Positions 12,513 to 22,340 of a stretch of DNA of 64,000 nt are shown in pieces (positions within the stretch are counted from its first letter, which is position 1; each line of letters opens with the position of its first letter). Made by a program: the position numbers and the translations under genes. Source of the stretch: Undaria pinnatifida (taxonomy: Eukaryota; Sar; Phaeophyceae; Laminariales; Alariaceae); contig JABAKD010000027.1 of NCBI GenBank assembly GCA_012845835.1, forward strand, positions 186,001 to 250,000, written 5' to 3'. The notes below the pieces were generated by a model, which searched no databases, was not told the DNA's origin, and worked only from the letters and a program-made list of their open reading frames with translations.

Positions 12513-12780
12513 TGTTAAATTAAAGGTGGTGACACAGAGTGCCCCCTGCAGGTCTGCCAATTAAGCAGGTCCTCGGAGAGTACTCACTTTCTTTTCCTTC
12601 GTAGAGACGTAGCTTTATTCGTTTCCACCAGAGCCCAGGATAGCTTCTGAGATCGGAGGCACGTGCCTCCGATCTACTTCCTAACTTTCCCGAATATAAA
12701 CCGTCAACCTTATCATACGAAACCCATCCAAATGATCTCAAATTCGGATAATTACAGGCCTTTCGAGGCCGTATCATGAA
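12513..12780 (-). repeat. LTR of the small retroelement (5' LTR on minus strand)
   Basis: Direct repeat with 11081-11349, differing at scattered positions. It begins TGTTAAATTAAAGG at 12513. The same CGGAGGCACGTGCCTCCG palindrome is present. Confidence 0.8.
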
Positions 12781-12880
12781 ATAAATAAAGATTAAAATAC
12801 ACTGCACGTTTTTTATGTATAAATATTCGATCTCATAGCTGGAGTGTATTTCAATTTTAATTTATTTTATATCATAATAA

Positions 12881-13704
12881 GGGCCCGAGTTAACGAGGAA
12901 CTTGCCAAATCGAATTTCGATTTTTTTTTTTTAATTTCATGAAAAATACACGAAAAATTCAACTTTGGTTCTTATCAAGGAACGGCGCAGTGCGTTCTAG
13001 GAAATAAAAATTTTCAATAAAATTTTCAAAGAACGCAAACGGGTCAACGAACACCCGTGGGCAACGACCGAGGCGAGCGATGGCTCGCGTCCTCCCCGGA
13101 GCGCCGCGGCTAGCGCCAGATTATTTTGGTCGGCAGCGGCTTGGGGGCTATGGCTCTAGGCGTCTGTTGGATGGGCTGGCGCCACCCCGCCGCCCGACAC
13201 GGGCAGCAGCGACGGGGATATAGCGGTCGAACTTCTGAGCGAAGTCATCATGTGGTAGTTAGTCGTGTAACTTTCGAGGTGCGGGGCGACAAAAAACTGG
13301 GTTTGCGGCGGTCTCGGTTGTTTTCGAAGCGTCGCAGGCGGTCTACGCTGTGCTAAGGACCTTCGGAGGCCGCGCTGCGGCTGCTCCGGTGGTCCTACCT
13401 CTCGCAATGGTGGCTTCTCGCCTCTCAATCAGCCGACGACATGGCACCAATTCGCGTGGCCGGCTTCGGTTAAACAGAACAAGCCATGTCTAGGTGGACA
13501 AACTCCCTAAATTCAATTTCGATTTTCGACTAAATTCGACCGAGAAAGTCTTTTTTTACTTCTTGTGTTGAATTTGATTTTTCGTAATAATTTTGAGAAT
13601 GCCTGCTTGGTGATTCATTTTTTGACCAATCAGATGCAAATTAAATTAAATTCTATAAAAAAAATCGAAATTCGTTTTAGCAAGTTCCTCGTTAATCTGG
13701 GCCC
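12881..13704 (-). mobile_element. PIF/Harbinger-like MITE, copy 3 (inverted)
   Basis: The best-preserved copy, 824 bp, inverted relative to copies 1 and 2. Its terminal inverted repeats extend about 47 bp: GGGCCCGAGTTAACGAGG on the left, complement of CTCGTTAATCTGGGCCC on the right. Both flanks carry TAATAA (12875-12880 and 13705-13710), consistent with the 3 bp TAA target duplication of PIF/Harbinger elements. The GC-rich core keeps the 90-codon frame of copy 1 open (13156-13428, minus). No transposase. Confidence 0.75.
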
Positions 13705-13719
13705 TAATAATAAAATAAA

Positions 13720-13960
13720 TAAAAATTAAAGTACACTCCAGCTGTGAGATCGAATATTTAAATATACTCCAGCTGTGAGATCGTAAATATATAAATAAAA
13801 AATAAAATACACTCCAGCTGTGAGATCGAATATTTATAAATAAAAATTAAAATGCACTCCAGCTGTGAGATCGAATTTTTTGTCGAAACTCATCTTTGCA
13901 AGCTGTGTGTGATACTCCGATCGCGCGTATTGCGGGTTGTGTATCCTCATTAAGGAATTG
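13720..13960 (-). repeat. AGCTTGC/CACAGCTGG core repeats, inverted partner cluster
   Basis: Three part copies of ACACTCCAGCTGTGAGATCG followed by a full core with CTCATCTTTGCAAGCTGTG, in the opposite orientation to the 10.5 kb cluster. It closes a roughly 3.4 kb inverted-repeat frame around the LTR element and the third MITE. Confidence 0.7.
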
Positions 13961-16200
13961 CAGCAGTATTATGTGGTACATCTATAATATGTTATGGCAG
14001 AGGGTCCGCGGGCACGAAAGCCCGTTTTTCAATCTTGTTAGTTGTTGTTTGTTGTTGTAGACGGTCTTACTGTTTTTCGGTCTTACGGTGTTATTGTTTT
14101 ACGGTGTTACCGTCTTACTGGCACCCTAACCCTAAGTCAAACTGTCGGCACCTGAAAATCCCGTAAACTACTGTCACTCCTTCTCATTGGCCAGGAAGGC
14201 AAGACGTTGTACGTACTTCGGAGATTATCTCGCTAGGTGCGAAAGCGGCACCCGTAGGTTATACCTTCAGCTGTAGGCCTTGCAACCTGGTCGCGCGTTT
14301 TCTTGGGAATCTTGTCTTGATAATTGGTTAGGCGTAATCCGCACTTCGGATCGCAGTCCACAAAAGTTCAGACTTTTCTTTTTCGATGCGAAAGCGGCGC
14401 AGCCGCGTTTCTGGCTAGTGTTGACCCGTTTCGGACCCGTTTCGGATGCGCGTTGAGGTCAGGGTTAGGGCGGGGGTTAGGGGTTGAGTCTTTACCCGTT
14501 CCCTGACCCCCCCCCCCAACCCCCCCTAAAGATGTGCTTGAACCGAACCGATGGTAAGGGGAGGTCATGAATCATGAATAGGGCTGTGGTTTGTTGCGTC
14601 ACCTGCTTGAACATCGTTTTGAGGCGTGACATCCTCAAAGATACGGCTGGAAGTCCCTATAATACAAACGTTGAGAAGAGAAAGCCCGACGTACTTGGTA
14701 CGCTATATGGACAGTTCATCGATGGCGTCCCGTGACTCTTGAAGATGCGTCGGAGCGCTTGTAGATGCGTCGGAGCACCCCGAGGGCTGTTTCGATTCAC
14801 GGTTGTCAAGGCTTTCATCGCCGAGAACCTGAAGGTTGCTCAAATTTGCTGTTAGTGTGACAAGCGGCGGGATATTTTGTGGTCAGACCTCCCAGCGTTC
14901 ACCCCGGACGCTCACACACGCACTCACGCTCGCAGTGACCACCTAACAACATCTCAAGCCACGTCACGCCGTCATACTCAGCTCTCCCATTTCGCACAGC
15001 TACACGGTATGGGGCTACCAGCATGCATGTGGTGTTCCTCGTGGCTGCGGAACAGGATCTAAAAATGGCGAAGGATGCTGTTTGGCTTTCTGTATATGTT
15101 TTATGTTTCATTTTGTGTTTGTTGTTTTCGTTTTTACGTACTACCCAGTACGGTTTGCCGTCCGTGCTTACAAGTACTCGTGTTCATAGAGAGACGAGGG
15201 TGGAGGCACGAGCGAACCGGGTGGTGTCGGGGGCGAACCCGGGGACGTCGTGAGTGAGCGGGGCGATGCCGACAGTGGAGGCGTTGCGACACTCAAGCGC
15301 GCGGAGCGACGGTCCGAGCACAGGGAGCTGGTTGCGCCGCGGTTCAGCTGCCTGTACTAGCGGCACGCCACCACGCGACACGACGATGTGGTTTTTCTAG
15401 TTTCCTTTTTTTTCACGTATAGTACTACAGCAGTTACTCTACTGGTGGACGGAGATCGTCTGCGGGAACGAGCGGACGGGGCGATGTCGGGAGCGAACGG
15501 GGCCGATGAGAGCGACGGCCTGTGCAAACGTAGCGTGCGGAGCGATGGTTGCATGGAGCGAATGGGGCTCGTCGCGCCGCCGGTCAGACTTATTTTGCCA
15601 AGCTCGTCCTGCTGCCCAGCGGGGGGCGGCGTGACGACGTGGAATCCCTGCACCCGACGAGTACACCGCGCTCCGACTAGCATTTTTTTGCATTTTTTTG
15701 ACGTACGTTTGAATTCGTATTTTGTTCGCTTTGTTTTTTCGTTCTGAGATGTTCCATGTTTTTTGTGAAAAATGATTAACTTTTTGCACCCACTTTTTTT
15801 TTTTTTTTGTAACAGAAAATGTGTAGAAAGGGGGAGAGGTATTCGTTCATTTTGGTCACGTTTGTCGTTGAAAAAAAAGTGAAATAAAGGCAATATTACA
15901 ACTTGCATTTTTTGAAGAACACCCCTCAAACCTTAACAATTATATTTATATTTTTTTGCCTTCTTTGCCCAACCAGACAACTGAACCTCTCCTCTTCTCT
16001 CCTCTTCTCTCCTTTCCTCTCTATCACGTTGTAGTCAATTGTTACTTGGGTGACAGCGTAAGAACCACCTAACTGACATCATATTTCTGTCCCTGGTGCC
16101 CTTCACGCCGCGCGCCGTACCCCACCCCCACCCCATTAAAACCACCGTGTTGTCAGGAAAGCAGTAAACCTGCCATACAGTAAATCCAAACCCGCACGCT
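13961..16200. other. No supported gene; upstream of the glycine-rich gene
   Basis: Seen here: a TTGTTG tract and CGGTCTTAC repeats (14035-14120), short telomere-like words (CCCTAACCCTAA at 14123, AGGGTTAGGG at 14459), a C9 run, and two similar GC-rich segments (15240-15345 and 15455-15560) sharing GAGCG-ACGG-CGATG words. A pyrimidine-rich CTCTCCTCTTCT tract at 15988-16022 lies about 200 bp before the start codon of the next gene and could belong to its promoter; that is a guess. Confidence 0.3.
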
Positions 16201-16218
16201 GAACCCTTTCTCTTCCAC

Positions 16219-16542
16219 ATGCCGGGACCCGGCGGGGGAGGAGGCGGAGGTGGACATGGGGGGGGATTCGGGGGAGGCCATGGGGGTTTCCACGGGGGTG
16301 GGCGAGGCTTTGGAGGACCGGGGTTTCGTGGAGGACCGGGTTTCAGAGGCGGTCCCCCTCCAGGATTTTTCTTTGGGAGGCCGGGATTTGGGTATGGTCC
16401 GCATCCGGGGCCGTTCGGAGGGCCATGGTGCTGCTGGCCGTTTTTGTGCGTGCTAATTTTTGTTATTGTTGCATCGGTGGGGATCACTTTGATTCAGACC
16501 CTCGACAGCTGCTCCTCGGACACTACCAACAACGATAACACG
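16219..16542 (+). CDS. Exon 1 of glycine-rich membrane protein gene
   Basis: Encodes the Gly-rich N-terminus and first membrane segment. It ends in phase 0 at AACACG before GTAAGAAG. Confidence 0.65.
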
Positions 16543-19500
16543 GTAAGAAGCAGGCCAGGGCAGGTCGAGAGATTTTGCTCTGCGGATAGGTCCGCACGTT
16601 TGCGGCTTGTCAGTAATACTGATATTGAGGTGGGCACGGTGGTTGCGATGACGGGGAGTGCACGGGCACGTCGTTAGTTTTCTTACCAACAGTGTAGTAA
16701 TAGTACCGAATGAGATCCGCGCCATAGAACGGTGACAGAACGCTTGGTAGGCTGTTGGCCGGTATACTCAGGCTTTTTTTGTCAAATAGTTGTGCTTCGA
16801 CCAATGAGCGCAGCCCGTATCAGGTGTTTTTTGTGACGGATTCCTCTGTACCTTCAAATGACGACGGAATACATGACGTGTGCTACATCAATCATCAATC
16901 ATCAACAATACTGAGGGGTAGTCGGGTTGATTTCGAAAGAAAAAGTAAAGCTTACGCTCACCACACTTACTTTCATATTTTGGTCCATTTTGTGTGTTGA
17001 TGTGTTGGTGTGTTGGTGTGTTCATTTGGTGTGTTCATTTGGTGTGTTATTTTAACTGCCCCATTGTAGTCTCAAAATTAGGTGTATCACGCAGCTTGCA
17101 TGAGGATCGACCCGAAAATTATCGAACTCACAGCTGACGTGTTAACACAACTTTTTTCAAAATACCTGTACACCGTTTTCTGTCTAGCGCCCGTTTTTAT
17201 CCCGAATGAAAACGAACGCTCTTCTTTGAGGGGCGAACTGCTTGGAATTGGAGTGCTTTCGTTTTTTGCTGCTCACAAGGCGTTACAGTTGGTGTGTACC
17301 ATCCGCGCAGCCAGTGGTGTTTGAACTGAACAGCCGTTGGAAGCATGTCATTGTTATTTGCTCTGAGAACCCGCTGCGATCGTGGTTATTGGAAGTTATA
17401 AGGGCTTTTTACGGGCCAGGAGAAGAGAAAAAACTCGCCAAGTGGAGTCGGGTCGGGCCAAAGGTGGTCGAAATCTCGCGGATCGGGTCGGGACCTGCGA
17501 GAAGCGATGCAACCAAGCCCGGGATATTATCGCTTGGGTTACATATTATATCAGCCTGACATAATTTATACGTGACCCAATCGCTTATATGTCCTGGGGT
17601 TTTCACGGGTTGCATCGTTTCTCTCGACTCGGGTCGGGTCGGGTCGGGTCGGGTCGGGTCGGGTCGGGTCGGGTCACCGTGTCGCCCCCACCCGACCCGA
17701 CCTGTGAAGACCAGACCCGTGAAAAACCTGGGTATACTACCGCTTGGGTCACATATTATATCAACCCAGCGCCGTGCGGATGTCATCACCGGTAGTACAG
17801 AAACAGAGCCGTCGGTGGTGTGTGGTGGGATTGCAGTCATACAGTGGGGTACTTGATTTTAGAGCCCGTCTGAACCGGCTGGTGTTACCTCTTTTATTTA
17901 TGTGCCGCTCTTATCGCTCTTATCTCAGACTGGGAGTCTTATACTGGTACACTAGGCTTTAGTGTAGACGTCGCAAACATATAGGTTTTGGTATAGGCGT
18001 CACAAGGCTTGACATGTCGGTGTAGTCCCTCCTAAGCGTTGTTTCTATTGTTATGTACGGTCTTGGATCGGGTCCCTAACTTGTACATTGATTATTTCTG
18101 AGTATGTCGATAATCATTTGTTGTTGCAGTTCACCTTGGCAGCATTGCAGCATTCATTCGAGGCATATATCTTCAAGAAGCAATACATACCTGGCATGCA
18201 ACAGCGCGCGGCCGGTGTTTCACGCAGCTTGCTAAGATGAGTATCGACCCTTCAGTTTATCACACTCACAGTTCGGGTACTTTGTAATTTTTTTATAAAT
18301 ATATTTGAGTATCCTCTGAAGGTCGAAACAAAAAACAACATTGCGCCACCGTTTGTTTGTATTTGTGACCGCTCTGCTTTGCTTTGGGCGTGACAAGGCG
18401 CGGCAAATCGATTTAACGATTTTGGTATCGGCATCACCAGGCTCGACACGCTGATCTACAGTACATTCTGACGATGTTGGTGTAGGCGTTACAAGGCGCA
18501 ACAAGCCAGTCTTTACGTTTTCTCTCAGCGTTGGCGCGCTTACATCGAATAGCTCAGCTGTGGATATGGGAGATACGAGTATTCTGGCAAGGCTGAACTA
18601 AAAATATAGCACCACCGTTTGCTTGTATTCGTCGTTGCCCTGCTTGCTTTGGGCGTTACAGGACGCGGCAATTGACGAATTTGGTATAGGCGCCAGAAGG
18701 CGCTACAAGGTGATTTCACGATTTTGGTGTAGGCATCACAAGCCACGACAAGCCGACTTGTCGGTTTTTCTTTTTTCTTGAATCGGGTACCCCACTTGTA
18801 TGGCATAAATTATTAATAGCGTCCGCTGAAGATTTAAGCTAAAAACAACACTGGCATGAGCGTTGCAAGATTTCACGATTTTGGTGTAGGCATCACAAGC
18901 CACGACAAGCCGACTTGTCGGTTCTTCTTTTTTCTTGAATCGGGTACCCCACTTGTATGGCATAAATTATTAATAGCGTCCGCTGAAGATTTAAGCTAAA
19001 AACAACACTGGCATGAGCGTTGCAAGGAGCAACAAGCCGGTTTTTACAATGTTGTCGTAGGTTTTACAAGGCACGACACACAGATGTGTCGATTTTGGCA
19101 TCAGTTGCAAGGAGCGACAAACCGATTTGTCATTCTTCTCTTCTTATGGATGCTCTGAAGTCGGGTTCCCCAGTTGCATATGAGTGATCTGAGTATTCTC
19201 TGAGGCTAAAACACGACAATGCATTCATCAATTTATTTGTATTCATGAAAGGTTTTCAATCGGCTGTGTTCACCGATATTTACGGACTCGCTTTTGAGCC
19301 AGGCGATACATGGCCGGTATATCGGACGGTCGCAGCGGATTAGGGGCCGTTTGGCTTCATTTTTCTTCCCATTCCGCGGGAACTTGAGGACTTTTGAGGG
19401 CAGTACCAATCGATATAACGCTTGCATCTCATCGCTTGCATCTCATCGCTTGCATCTCATCGCTAGCATCTCATCGCTTGCATCTCATCGCTTGCATCTC

Positions 19501-21061
19501 ATCGGTAATAATGTCGTCCAGATTTGCGGATTCTGATTCCGGTTTGAATCGGTCCCGTTCATGGGGTGAATCGGCTAGAACGTTCTGTTTGCACTCTCTC
19601 AACCCAGCGTTAATGTACCCATTGAGATGATGGAGACAAAGCCGTGCGTACTGGTGGGACATAATCATATGATAGCGTGCAAGAGATGTGGGAGATGTGC
19701 ACGATAATTGCTCCCGAGGCTCAAGGCGACGATAATGTAGCTTTGTTTGCATGTACTGGTACTGTTACTGGTGCTGTTACTGGTACTGTTGAATCTTCTG
19801 CCTTTTGCAGGCTCAATCCAGCTGCACGGAATACGAGGCCGTCTATGCTTTGGGCGTCGGCATTTTACTCCTCTGCTGCTGCTGCGTCCTCATACGCCCA
19901 CGGTAAGCTTACCTGGTACACTACTGGACCTCTCACCTGTGCTGCACGACTTGCTTCCTGTACCACTACTGTACTCTAGCACTATCCCTGGACGCTTCAG
20001 GGTTAGGGTTGTTGTATTACTGATTGTAAAACTTGGCTTTATATCGCTAAGAAAGGGTTGCACCTCAAATCCCCATTTTCCGAGAAAAACATGGAGTCGG
20101 ATCAAGCCTACCGCAGTAAATTGTCAGCTGCAAGGGGGTTTATTTTGGCAGTTTTAGTTCGTGAACAGAGAGTAGCAACGTTGAACTACGTCCGCAATTT
20201 TGTGTGTGTGGCGGCTGGCTAACTCGCGATGAACCGCTGCGTGCTGGTACATTAATGGGCATGCTGACGTGCGTGCGTAGGGGCAGCTCAGACTCGCTCG
20301 AATGTCATATATACTTCGGATGGAAGCCGCGGAGTGGGGGATGTCCAGGACCTAGGGTGTTCACGGTAGTATTGTAGCTACTGTTTCGGCCTTTTTTTTA
20401 GTCGACACAGGGCTAGCATAGCTATCATAGCCGCGCTATCATAGCCGCTCTATCATAGCCGCGCTATCATAGCCGCGCTATCATAGCCGCGGCACTGGCC
20501 ACCCTGTTGTCAATAGGGCGTTGCTACTATTGCTATTTATAATACTCTAATACCCTAGTCTAATACTCTCAACTGCAGTAGTAACTAACTCTCAGCTCTT
20601 AGCTCTTAGCTATTTGCTCTTAACTTTGGGTGGTTCATTATTAATAATACTATTTGCTGCCATGGAATTGTTTGCTATTAATACCTGGTGCACTGCAAGA
20701 GACGACTTTTCGGGTACCCCCCCTGCGGGGACTTTTGAAGTACACTGCAAGGAACTCAGCGAACATGACATCAGTAGCCCTTACCCATGGAGTGCAGCAT
20801 ACCGACCAGACTTGATTATTTCTGGTTTCTGCGTTGTTCGATCGCAGGGAAGGAGAGTACCAAGCACAAGACGGCTCGCCAGCCGAAAGGCAACCCATGC
20901 TAGCGTCAGAGGCCCCACCCCCGCCGGCCGCCTACCCAACGGCCGTCGAAACTCAGCCCAAGGTGATCCAGCAAAATGCTAAAACGTCGAATATCATACG
21001 AAGGAAAGAAGCTCCTAAATCCCCCTTTGCCCGGGATGCCCTGTCGTTAGACGTTTGTTAA
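16219..21061 (+). CDS. Glycine-rich two-transmembrane protein, unknown family (3 exons)
   Basis: Joining 16219-16542, 19811-19902 and 20848-21061 gives 630 nt, 209 residues plus stop. The introns (3,268 and 945 bp) have GTAAGA/GCAG and GTAAGC/GCAG borders, and phases agree (0, then 2). Residues 1-72 are almost all Gly with Phe, Pro and His. A hydrophobic segment follows (about 75-97, starting CCWPFLCVLIFVIVASVG), then a short Cys-containing loop, a second membrane segment (YALGVGILLLCCCCVLI) and a ~70-residue basic, proline-containing tail ending SLDVC. This predicts a hairpin membrane protein; the clustered cysteines next to each membrane segment could be acylated. I do not recognise the family and infer no role. 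The ATG at 16219 is the first in frame; an acceptor-like CATACAG 57 nt upstream leaves room for an earlier exon. Confidence 0.6.
16755..16870 (+). repeat. Part copy of the 59-60 kb inverted-repeat element
   Basis: Shares CGACCAATGAGCGCAGCCCG and the following GTGTTTTTTGTGACG-like block with the arms at 59.1 and 59.9 kb. It lies in intron 1 of the glycine-rich gene. Confidence 0.5.
17430..17775. repeat. GGGTC pentamer array inside an imperfect inverted repeat
   Basis: About ten GGGTC units (17624-17672) are flanked by matching blocks: CGCTTGGGTTACATATTATATCA on one side is echoed as CGCTTGGGTCACATATTATATCA on the other, and TTTTCACGGGTTGCAT pairs with ACCCGTGAAAAACC. Intron 1 of the glycine-rich gene. 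Confidence 0.6.
18220..19150 (+). repeat. GTGTAGGC repeat block with a 157 bp near-perfect tandem duplication
   Basis: Degenerate units containing TTTTGGTGTAGGCATCACAAG and ACGACAAGCCG recur. The pair at about 18713-18869 and 18870-19026 is almost identical. The block starts with a diverged AGCTTGC/CTCACAG core (18228-18270). Intronic. Confidence 0.7.
19421..19506 (+). repeat. 14 bp minisatellite (GCTTGCATCTCATC)
   Basis: About six head-to-tail copies, one with GCTAGC in place of GCTTGC, in intron 1 of the glycine-rich gene. Confidence 0.85.
19811..19902 (+). CDS. Exon 2 of glycine-rich membrane protein gene
   Basis: 92 nt between TTTTGCAG and GTAAGCTT. It encodes a Cys-containing loop and the Leu/Cys-rich second membrane segment, and ends in phase 2 (CG), which exon 3 completes to an Arg codon. 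Confidence 0.6.
20420..20490 (+). repeat. 14 bp minisatellite (CTATCATAGCCGCG)
   Basis: Five copies, in intron 2 of the glycine-rich gene. Confidence 0.85.
20848..21061 (+). CDS. Exon 3 of glycine-rich membrane protein gene
   Basis: Begins after ATCGCAG and runs to TAA at 21059-21061. It encodes a hydrophilic tail with a PPPPAAYP stretch and basic clusters (NIIRRKEAPKS). Confidence 0.6.
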
Positions 21062-21661
21062 AGTGTTGTGACAAAGAAGGCGTGCGATGTCTGAAGTATC
21101 TCTCTCATCCTCTCTCTTTGTCTGCCTGTCTCTCCCAGTCTCTCCCTGCATGTTTTTTTTACGCTGAGAAGTCTACGCTGCCATTGATTTTGTAGCCTCC
21201 ATATAGAAGGCCGTGCGTTTTCTGTTGACCCGAATCCCTTAAGGCTTGCGATACCTGCATCCACGACGGCCTACATGCCTATGCGATGCGAACACCACGA
21301 TGGTATCGGGCGGCGTCTTAGCACGTTGAAGTAATATTCACACGTTATACAAGTAGCTGTGCAGCATTTTAAGAGCTGTTGTCGCCGCAACGACCGTAGC
21401 ACTTGATCCAATCAGCCCAACGATACCAAGCAAGCAAACAAGTGTCTAGACATCGTTTGTGTGTAAAATACGTTGTACAGCAGTGTCAGTGCGGTCAGGT
21501 AGATGGGATTGATTGTTTGCGCGAAATAGTTGAAGCAGCTTTGCTATTAATAGTGCAGTTCGGCATATGATGGTGAAACAAAAAACGCGAATGTAACGGC
21601 GCTTGTCGACTGTGCTGTCTGCATCCCACGCGGAGTAGGTTGTAGCTCCGATAGGACTAAA

Positions 21662-21740
21662 CGTACACGGTATGGTACACGGTATGGTACACGGTATGGT
21701 ACACGGTATGGTACACGGTATGGTACACGGTATGGTACAC
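21662..21740 (+). repeat. 12 bp minisatellite (GGTACACGGTAT)
   Basis: About six and a half copies, unit GGTACACGGTAT, 600 bp downstream of the glycine-rich gene. Confidence 0.85.
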
Positions 21741-21814
21741 TTGGACGGGACCGTTGTTTGAGGAGTCGGGAACGTGTTTGTTGCTTTGGCCGTAGATCCT
21801 AAGGTATCCCGCGG

Positions 21815-22340
21815 GACACGAAATGATAACTTTTGAAGCCTAGCATATCCCAAGCTGCGCCAAATTGTAACTTTCGGTGCATAGTTTGAGGTACAATGGC
21901 GTCGAATCGTAACTTTCGGAGCCTAACATATTGAAGATTGTGTCAAACTGTAAGTTTCGGAGCCGTGCATATCCTAGCATATCCTAACATATCTAAGATT
22001 GCGTGAATTGTAAGTTTCAGAGTCTAAAGGGATTCCAAATCGTAGGTTTTGGTGCCTAAACTGACGTTAAATGGCTTTTTTCAGAGCCTACAGGGCCGTT
22101 AGAGCGTGAGTTTGGGAGCCTAACATATCCGATATTATAACTTCAGAGCCTAAGATGAAAAAATTACCTGGTAGCATTTAGGAGCCCGCGTGTCTGAAAT
22201 TGCCTAAAATGGCGTGGAATCGTATGGTTCGGAGCCGTACATGTCGAAAGTTCGGTGAAACTGCACTGCATGTTTCGGAGGCTAGAATTTCCACCGTGGC
22301 ACCCAATTTCCGGTTTCGGAGTCTGTTCGTGGGCTCTGAT
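21815..22340 (+). repeat. Degenerate ~50 bp tandem repeat (TAACTTTCGGAGCCTAACATAT)
   Basis: Roughly nine diverged units built on a TCGTAACTTTCGGAGCC / TAACATAT theme with variable spacing. No frame persists through it. Confidence 0.65.

Larger units (their letters stand above)
11081..12780 (-). mobile_element. Small non-autonomous LTR retroelement (TRIM/LARD-like)
   Basis: Two direct repeats of about 269 bp (11081-11349 and 12513-12780) flank a 1.16 kb interior. The repeat ends are TGTTAA...TTAACA in the best-preserved positions. Read on the minus strand, a primer-binding-like sequence TGGCGTCGACGAGGACT starts 2 nt inside the right repeat; its complement ends in GCCA, as a tRNA 3' end would. 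A purine-rich AGGGTGGGCTAG abuts the left repeat. The 5 bp ATAAA occurs at both outer edges as a possible target duplication, weak in AT-rich DNA. No protease, integrase or RT is present, so mobility would need a helper. Confidence 0.75.

Noticed and set aside
11598-12518. 306-codon plus frame inside the small LTR element
   Set aside because: Antisense to the element orientation given by PBS and polypurine tract; the GC-rich interior leaves several frames open.
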